A stretch of DNA of 14,950 nucleotides from Candidatus Pacearchaeota archaeon (GTDB lineage Archaea > Nanobdellota > Nanobdellia > Pacearchaeales > GW2011-AR1), in NCBI GenBank assembly GCA_002688875.1, contig NZDU01000024.1, positions 6,586-21,535 on the forward strand. Direction: 5' to 3'. Below, one piece after another: positions 12,459-14,950 of this stretch. A program made the position numbers and the translations under genes. The notes under the pieces are model-generated. The model saw only the letters and a program-made list of their open reading frames with translations, was not told where the DNA came from and did not search any database. Within the stretch, counting starts at the first letter, position 1; each line of letters opens with the position of its first letter.

Positions 12459-12468
12459 ATTTAAATAA
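12459..12468 (+). promoter_or_regulatory. Archaeal-type TATA box for the sigma-like gene
   Basis: ATTTAAATAA preceded by GAAAG (BRE-like) is centred about 25 bases before the ATG at 12489. The gene is therefore set up for TBP/TFB transcription with a leaderless mRNA. Confidence 0.65.
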
Positions 12469-12488
12469 GGAAGGATAGTGAGGAAAGT

Positions 12489-12983
12489 ATGGATTTAGAA
12501 CCTTATATGGGATGGATAGAAGAGAATAGAGATTCATTTTATAGAATTGCTCGTAGGCGAGGACTTAGCTTACAAGAAGGTGAAGATATTTTTCAAGATA
12601 CATTAATAAAATTAATTAGCTGTGATAATTACGTAGAGAGAGGTAAGTTTGATCATTTTTTTAGTCGTTCTTTTAGGGGCGTAATGCTTAATCTATTTAG
12701 GACTAAGAACAGGAGAATAAAGACGGTTTCTATTGATCCCACATTAGAAGAACCTGGAGAGATAGAGAGGAGATCAGATTTGGTATATATCTCTGATAAA
12801 TTAATTGATAGCTTACCTGGAAATCAGCCACGAGCAATAAGACTCCATTACATTGAAGGACTAAGTTATTCAGAGGTTGGAAAAAGAATCGGCAAATCTG
12901 AGGAAGCTGTTAAATCTTTAATGACTAGAGGGAGAGAGAGCCTAAGAGGAAAGATGGAAGACAGACATAATAGGGCGGCTTAA
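12489..12983 (+). CDS. ECF-type sigma-70-like protein in an archaeal setting
   Basis: A 164-residue protein with the two-domain layout of bacterial extracytoplasmic-function sigma factors. Region 2 spans about 11-77: EGEDIFQDTLIKLI (30-43) matches the aEDlvQevFlrlw helix, and RSFRGVMLNLFRTKNRR (60-76) matches the wl..ia.N...d..R.rrR segment that binds the -10 element and core polymerase. Region 4 spans about 103-156: LIDSLPGNQPRAIRLHYIEG, then the helix-turn-helix LSYSEVGKRIGKSEEAVKSL (125-144) and MTRGRESLRGKM. An acidic linker (82-96) joins them. In bacteria such proteins direct RNA polymerase; archaea use TBP and TFB, so the role is unknown: a DNA-binding regulator, or a factor adapted to the archaeal enzyme. 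No anti-sigma factor is adjacent. A-ending codons contrast with both neighbours, consistent with lateral origin. Confidence 0.87.
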   Translation: MDLEPYMGWIEENRDSFYRIARRRGLSLQEGEDIFQDTLIKLISCDNYVERGKFDHFFSRSFRGVMLNLFRTKNRRIKTVSIDPTLEEPGEIERRSDLVYISDKLIDSLPGNQPRAIRLHYIEGLSYSEVGKRIGKSEEAVKSLMTRGRESLRGKMEDRHNRAA

Positions 12984-12990
12984 TTATATA
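12984..12990 (+). promoter_or_regulatory. TATA box for the CRM-domain gene
   Basis: TTATATA starts at the base after the sigma-like gene's TAA and is centred about 27 bases before the ATG at 13014. The T-rich stretch just after it (12995-13009) could also end transcripts from the sigma-like gene. Confidence 0.55.
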
Positions 12991-13013
12991 AACTCCTTTT
13001 TATTTTATTAAAT

Positions 13014-13271
13014 ATGGCAAGTGTAAATAGACTCGAGATGCAGATTGGGAAGAAAGGATTGACTAAGGAGTTTCTTGAGGATGTTAAGAGAAGGTTTGAA
13101 GATAATAAGGTTAAGAATATTAAGGTTAGTGTTTTGAAGAGTGCTCGGGAGAGTAAATTGGAAGTTAAGAAATTTGCTGAGGAGATTGTTGGGTTTTTGG
13201 GGAATAAGTTTACTTATAGGATTTTGGGGTTTAGTATTTTTTTGAAGAAATGGCGGAAGGATCGAGGGTGA
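13014..13271 (+). CDS. YhbY/CRM-domain RNA-binding protein
   Basis: An 85-residue single CRM (YhbY) domain protein. The fold resembles the C-terminal domain of IF3; bacterial YhbY associates with large ribosomal subunit precursors, and archaea carry stand-alone versions. Visible: MQIGKKGLTKEFLEDVKRRF (9-28) with the RNA-binding GxxG loop at G12-K-K-G15; IKVSVLKSARESK (36-48), matching the IKVkvlk segment; and TYRILGFSIFLKK (67-79), matching the closing strand of the domain (the lvqviGrtivLYR pattern), with a basic tail. Length is normal. It has its own promoter overlapping the end of the sigma-like gene, so co-regulation is not implied. A ribosome-assembly role is inferred from the family. 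Confidence 0.82.
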   Translation: MASVNRLEMQIGKKGLTKEFLEDVKRRFEDNKVKNIKVSVLKSARESKLEVKKFAEEIVGFLGNKFTYRILGFSIFLKKWRKDRG

Positions 13272-13305
13272 GAAGGGAATTGGTTTGGGAATAATTTTGG
13301 AAATG

Positions 13306-13313
13306 TTTATATA
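13306..13313 (+). promoter_or_regulatory. TATA box for the LamG surface protein
   Basis: TTTATATA within AAATGTTTATATAGG, centred about 25 bases before the ATG at 13335, so the mRNA should be leaderless. It shares AAATGTTT with the promoter of the other secreted Cys-rich protein (1404-1417). Confidence 0.65.
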
Positions 13314-13334
13314 GGCTAGATTATATGTTGTGTG

Positions 13335-14950
13335 ATGAAAAGAGGTTTTCAATTGTTGAGTGTTGTAGTATTGTTTGGGGTTTTGAGTATGAGTTTTGTT
13401 AGTGCGGGGTTGTTTGATGATATTGCTGGATGGTTTGGAGGGGGCGGTGATAGTGGGTTGAAGGGAGAGTTGAGAAGTGGTAGTTCTGGAGTTGAAACTG
13501 AAGGAGTTTGGGTTGAGGCTTGGAGAGGAAAGTCTGGTTCTGCTCGGAATTGTGTACAGGTTTGTGAAGCTGAGGGAATGGAAAGTGAGGCAAATGAGAG
13601 AGGGCAAGTTTGTACTTCTGGAGAGGCTACTATATCTGATGCTGTGGAAGAGTTAGGGGCTAGGATTTTTAAGTGGGGGTGTTGGCCTTATAGGTGTGGT
13701 GATGAAAGGCAATATTATAGTGATGCAGCTTCTAATAGGATAGTTGGAGCCTATTGTTATAAACCTGATCAAAAGAGGGATTATGATGGGACTGATGCTA
13801 TTGCTGCTTGCCATTGTGTTGGGGAGAGGGATCCTGGAGAGACTAGTTGTACGGATAGCGATGGGGGGAGGAATTATGTTGTTAAAGGGACTACTTGTGT
13901 TGGGGATGATTGTAAGGATGATGTTTGTTCTGACTCTAATGTAAGTTACTTGAATGAATATTTTTGTGGGTCTTCTGATAGTAGGGATGATGAGCGTTAT
14001 GAATGTCCTAGTGGTTGTAGTGATGGTGAGTGTGTTGAAGAGATAGTAGATGATAAATTAATTAGTCATTGGAGGTTTGAGAGTAATCTTGAGGATAGTG
14101 TTGGGGGGAATGATGGGGTGAGTTCGGATGTTAGTTTTAGTGAAGGGAAAATTGGGGAGGCAGGAACATTTTTTTCTGGTTTTCTTAATAAGCCTGTAGT
14201 TATGACTGTTCCTGATTCGGCTTCTCTTGGAGGGATAGACTCGGTGAGTATTGGAGGGTGGGTTTATGTGAATAGTTTTGGAGATTATAATACAATTGTT
14301 AATAAGAGGTATTCTTACCTTTTTACGTTAGATAGTAGTGGGAGGATTATGGTTTGGGGAGGGACTGGTTCTGCGTGGGGGGCTAGGGTGTTAACGTCTA
14401 CGGGGAGAGTTGCTTCTAATGGATGGCATCATGTTTTGGTGACTTCTAATTCTGCTGGTTCTAAGGCTTATATTGATGGGGAGTTGGTGGGAAGTGGGGT
14501 GAGTATGGGGAGGATTGCAGATAATAATGATCCGCTTGAGATTGGGTATAGGAATGTTGAGGGGTATCAGCCATATAATGGGAAGATTGATGAATTGAAA
14601 ATTTGGAGTAAGGTTTTGAGTGCGAGTGAAGTTAAGGAGGAGTTTGAGAGAGAAGAGGATAAAGGACCTTTAAAGATGATGGTTTCTATAGCGACTTTGA
14701 AGGATTCGTATGGGGTTGGAGAGAAGATAAAATTGACTGATCCTCCTGAGGAGATTGTTGAGATTAGTATTCCTGAATCTAATTCTGTGGAAGGGATTGA
14801 TGAGTCTATTAATTTTTTAGAGGGGGATTTTGAGTATAGGGCTGTTAGAGGAGGCTTAGATGGTATTTATAGAGAGTATGTTGATTCTGATGGAGTTCGT
14901 CGTAGAGATATAAAAGGAAATTCTGTTGATTCTGAAGGGATTATTAGAGA
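13335..14950 (+). CDS. Secreted Cys-rich protein with LamG domain, 3' end outside window
   Basis: ATG at 13335 opens a frame that stays open for at least 538 codons to the window edge. Residues 1-24 are a signal peptide (hydrophobic core, ...SFVSA then GLFDD). Residues about 73-233 hold some twenty cysteines, including a CTDSDGGRNYVVKGTTC module (172-188) ending in CPSGCSDGEC, a domain type common in secreted DPANN proteins and probably disulfide-bonded. A LamG/concanavalin-like domain follows at about 243-436: LISHWRFESNLEDSVGG at the start, GWHHVLVT (363-370), AYIDGELV, and NGKIDELKIWSKVLSASEV at the end. After 445 comes MVSIATLKDSYGVGEKIKLTDPP, an Ig-like segment start. The LamG fold binds sugars or surface ligands; adhesion to a host or neighbour cell is a reasonable inference. 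Further domains and any membrane anchor lie beyond the window. Confidence 0.9.
   Translation, partial: MKRGFQLLSVVVLFGVLSMSFVSAGLFDDIAGWFGGGGDSGLKGELRSGSSGVETEGVWVEAWRGKSGSARNCVQVCEAEGMESEANERGQVCTSGEATISDAVEELGARIFKWGCWPYRCGDERQYYSDAASNRIVGAYCYKPDQKRDYDGTDAIAACHCVGERDPGETSCTDSDGGRNYVVKGTTCVGDDCKDDVCSDSNVSYLNEYFCGSSDSRDDERYECPSGCSDGECVEEIVDDKLISHWRFESNLEDSVGGNDGVSSDVSFSEGKIGEAGTFFSGFLNKPVVMTVPDSASLGGIDSVSIGGWVYVNSFGDYNTIVNKRYSYLFTLDSSGRIMVWGGTGSAWGARVLTSTGRVASNGWHHVLVTSNSAGSKAYIDGELVGSGVSMGRIADNNDPLEIGYRNVEGYQPYNGKIDELKIWSKVLSASEVKEEFEREEDKGPLKMMVSIATLKDSYGVGEKIKLTDPPEEIVEISIPESNSVEGIDESINFLEGDFEYRAVRGGLDGIYREYVDSDGVRRRDIKGNSVDSEGIIR

Noticed and set aside
12489..12983. Sigma-like gene as evidence that the window is bacterial or contaminated
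   Set aside because: aRF1, Dph5 and TATA-type leaderless promoters on both sides are archaeal, and the gene itself has a TATA box at the normal spacing.
13008..13607. A 199-codon open frame on the - strand
   Set aside because: It lies antisense to the CRM gene and the start of the LamG gene, both with clear family motifs and promoters. Its product is a low-complexity S/T/P/N/Q-rich string, as expected from reading the complement of G/T-biased codons.
1..14950. tRNA or rRNA genes
   Set aside because: Intergenic spaces are short and none shows a cloverleaf, a T-loop consensus or rRNA-like sequence by eye.

Overview
The window looks like gene-dense, AT-rich chromosome from an archaeon, most likely a DPANN-type lineage (Woesearchaeota/Pacearchaeota-like; this placement is inference). 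The archaeal assignment rests on an aRF1-type release factor (NIKS, YRCDQTF and GGQ motifs), a Dph5 diphthine synthase, and TATA-like boxes (TTTAAATA / TTTATATA) about 25 bases upstream of most start codons, which implies largely leaderless mRNAs. All three stop codons are used as stops, so the code appears standard.

Layout. 1-2700: the first codons of a leftward gene cut by the window edge, a membrane family-2 glycosyltransferase (-), a small secreted cysteine-rich membrane protein (+) and ScpB (-). 2740-5140: a HAD hydrolase and a YvcK/CofD-like protein as an overlapping operon (+), meeting tail to tail a SLOG/DprA-like Rossmann protein (-). 5140-6960: a Nudix-fold protein with a degenerate Nudix box (+), divergent from the SLOG-like gene, and aRF1 (-) behind a leader that can fold. 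6960-9310: an AbrB/PIN (VapBC-type) toxin-antitoxin pair (-), an AI-2E/PerM-family permease (+) followed by a G-rich 15-bp tandem repeat, and HicA-like (+) and HicB-like (-) genes that converge and overlap. 9349-10624: NYN-domain protein and Dph5 in an operon (-).

10733-11765 is a complete insertion sequence of the IS481/IS3 (rve) type. It has 23-bp imperfect inverted repeats and a perfect 15-bp target-site duplication, and lies just upstream of the core promoter of the next gene. 11823-14950 holds a stand-alone NFACT-R domain protein, a two-domain ECF-type sigma-70-like protein, a YhbY/CRM-type RNA-binding protein, and the start of a large secreted cysteine-rich LamG surface protein that runs off the window.

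The most surprising item is the sigma-like gene at 12489-12983. Archaea use TBP/TFB rather than sigma factors, yet this gene carries both sigma region 2 and region 4 and sits behind an archaeal-style TATA box, with a perfect 7-bp-arm palindrome beside that box. Second are the divergent SLOG-like and degenerate Nudix pair, reminiscent of nucleotide-signal systems, and the solo NFACT-R. Translation-linked genes (aRF1, Dph5, NFACT-R, CRM) recur. The window is a compositional mosaic: one class of genes shows a strong G+T bias of the + strand whichever strand codes, and the accessory genes (HAD, SLOG, Nudix, toxin-antitoxin, NYN, IS, sigma) largely lack it, as expected for more recent arrivals.
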